From Lachnospiraceae bacterium (GTDB lineage Bacteria; Bacillota; Clostridia; Lachnospirales; Lachnospiraceae): a stretch of DNA of 14,724 bases. Below are positions 14,553-14,724 of this stretch, one piece after another; the stretch's first letter is position 1, and the number at the start of each line of letters is the position of its first letter. Location of the stretch: NCBI GenBank assembly GCA_016282215.1, contig JAEEKC010000123.1, forward strand, positions 1 to 14,724, in the 5' to 3' direction. Under the pieces are notes generated by a model. That model was not told the origin of the DNA. It did no database searches and was given only the letters and a program-made list of their open reading frames with translations. The position numbers and the translations under genes were made by a program.

Positions 14553-14724
14553 ATGAAAAAAGGTCAGATCATAGAAGGAACCGTAAAAGAGATCAGCTTC
14601 CCGAATGTGGGACTGGTAGAGACAGAAGAAGGGCCGGTCAATGTAAAGAATGTCCTTCCGGGACAGACTGTATCCTGCCGGATCACGAAAAAGGGACACG
14701 GCAGAGCAAAGGGACAGCTTTTAG
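14553..14724 (+). CDS. rlmD: 23S rRNA (uracil-C5)-methyltransferase RlmD/RumA-type, N-terminal fragment
   Basis: Only the first 57 codons are in the window; the gene runs off the right edge. They form a TRAM domain (KKGQIIEGTVKEISFPNVG, then PVNVKNVLPGQTVSCRI and KKGHGRAKGQLL), a beta-barrel that binds RNA at the N terminus of RumA/TrmA-like uracil methyltransferases, which methylate C5 of a uridine in 23S rRNA with SAM. The catalytic domain is not visible, so the exact target site and the presence of an iron-sulfur motif cannot be judged. ATG 14553 has AGGAG 4 nt upstream. There is no room for a promoter between the preceding terminator and this start, so transcription probably depends on read-through. 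A MiaB-like or stand-alone TRAM protein is the less likely alternative. Confidence 0.8.
   Translation, partial: MKKGQIIEGTVKEISFPNVGLVETEEGPVNVKNVLPGQTVSCRITKKGHGRAKGQLL

Noticed and set aside
1..14724. tRNA, rRNA, CRISPR array, insertion sequence, prophage or toxin-antitoxin genes
   Set aside because: No cloverleaf, direct-repeat/spacer pattern, transposase, integrase or attachment-like repeat was seen. The only tandem repeat is coding (14407-14442).

Overview
This window looks like chromosome from a motile member of the Firmicutes class Clostridia, most likely family Lachnospiraceae. The signs are strong AGGAGG-type ribosome binding sites, moderate GC, a short HisG that needs HisZ, a cmk-ispH-rpsA cluster, a DUF1836 protein, GH25 lysozyme and RlmD-type genes, and protein sequences of clostridial character. 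I see no phage, insertion sequence, CRISPR, tRNA or rRNA. This is core genome with a few unusual junctions.

Layout. (1) 1-3790, plus strand: the 3' end of hisZ, then hisG (ATGA overlap), cmk, ispH and rpsA (ribosomal protein S1). This tightly packed group joins histidine biosynthesis, CMP recycling, isoprenoid synthesis and translation, and a strong intrinsic terminator closes it. ispH and rpsA overlap by 20 nt, where many Clostridia have a single fused gene. (2) 3828-6341, plus: cheR and a transmembrane methyl-accepting chemotaxis protein, a small chemosensory pair. (3) 6334-7572, minus: a YprB-like RNase H-fold exonuclease that starts at TTG. It converges on the chemoreceptor gene, overlaps its end by 8 nt, and carries the shared hairpin terminator inside its own last codons. 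(4) 7573-7781: a divergent intergenic region with a good promoter in each direction and a leader able to form alternative hairpins. (5) 7782-10859, plus: a DUF1836 regulator-like gene, then an 802-residue two-headed peptidoglycan hydrolase (Amidase_3, Ig-like region, two membrane segments around a very basic loop, GH25 muramidase). (6) 10860-11074: noncoding, with a hairpin containing tandem G-A mismatches and a candidate promoter. (7) 11075-14074, plus: greA and pcrA 18 nt apart, two factors that act on stalled RNA polymerase. (8) 14215-14481: a small membrane protein with an Asp/Phe repeat tail, then a terminator. (9) 14553 to the end: the N-terminal TRAM domain of an RlmD/RumA-type RNA methyltransferase, cut by the window edge.

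The most unusual points are the amidase/GH25 protein, whose N-terminal catalytic domain has no export signal although the positive-inside rule places it outside; the ispH-rpsA overlap, which ends on a UUU-UGA that a +1 slip would convert into a fusion; and the terminator embedded in the exonuclease coding end, which predicts stop-less mRNAs.
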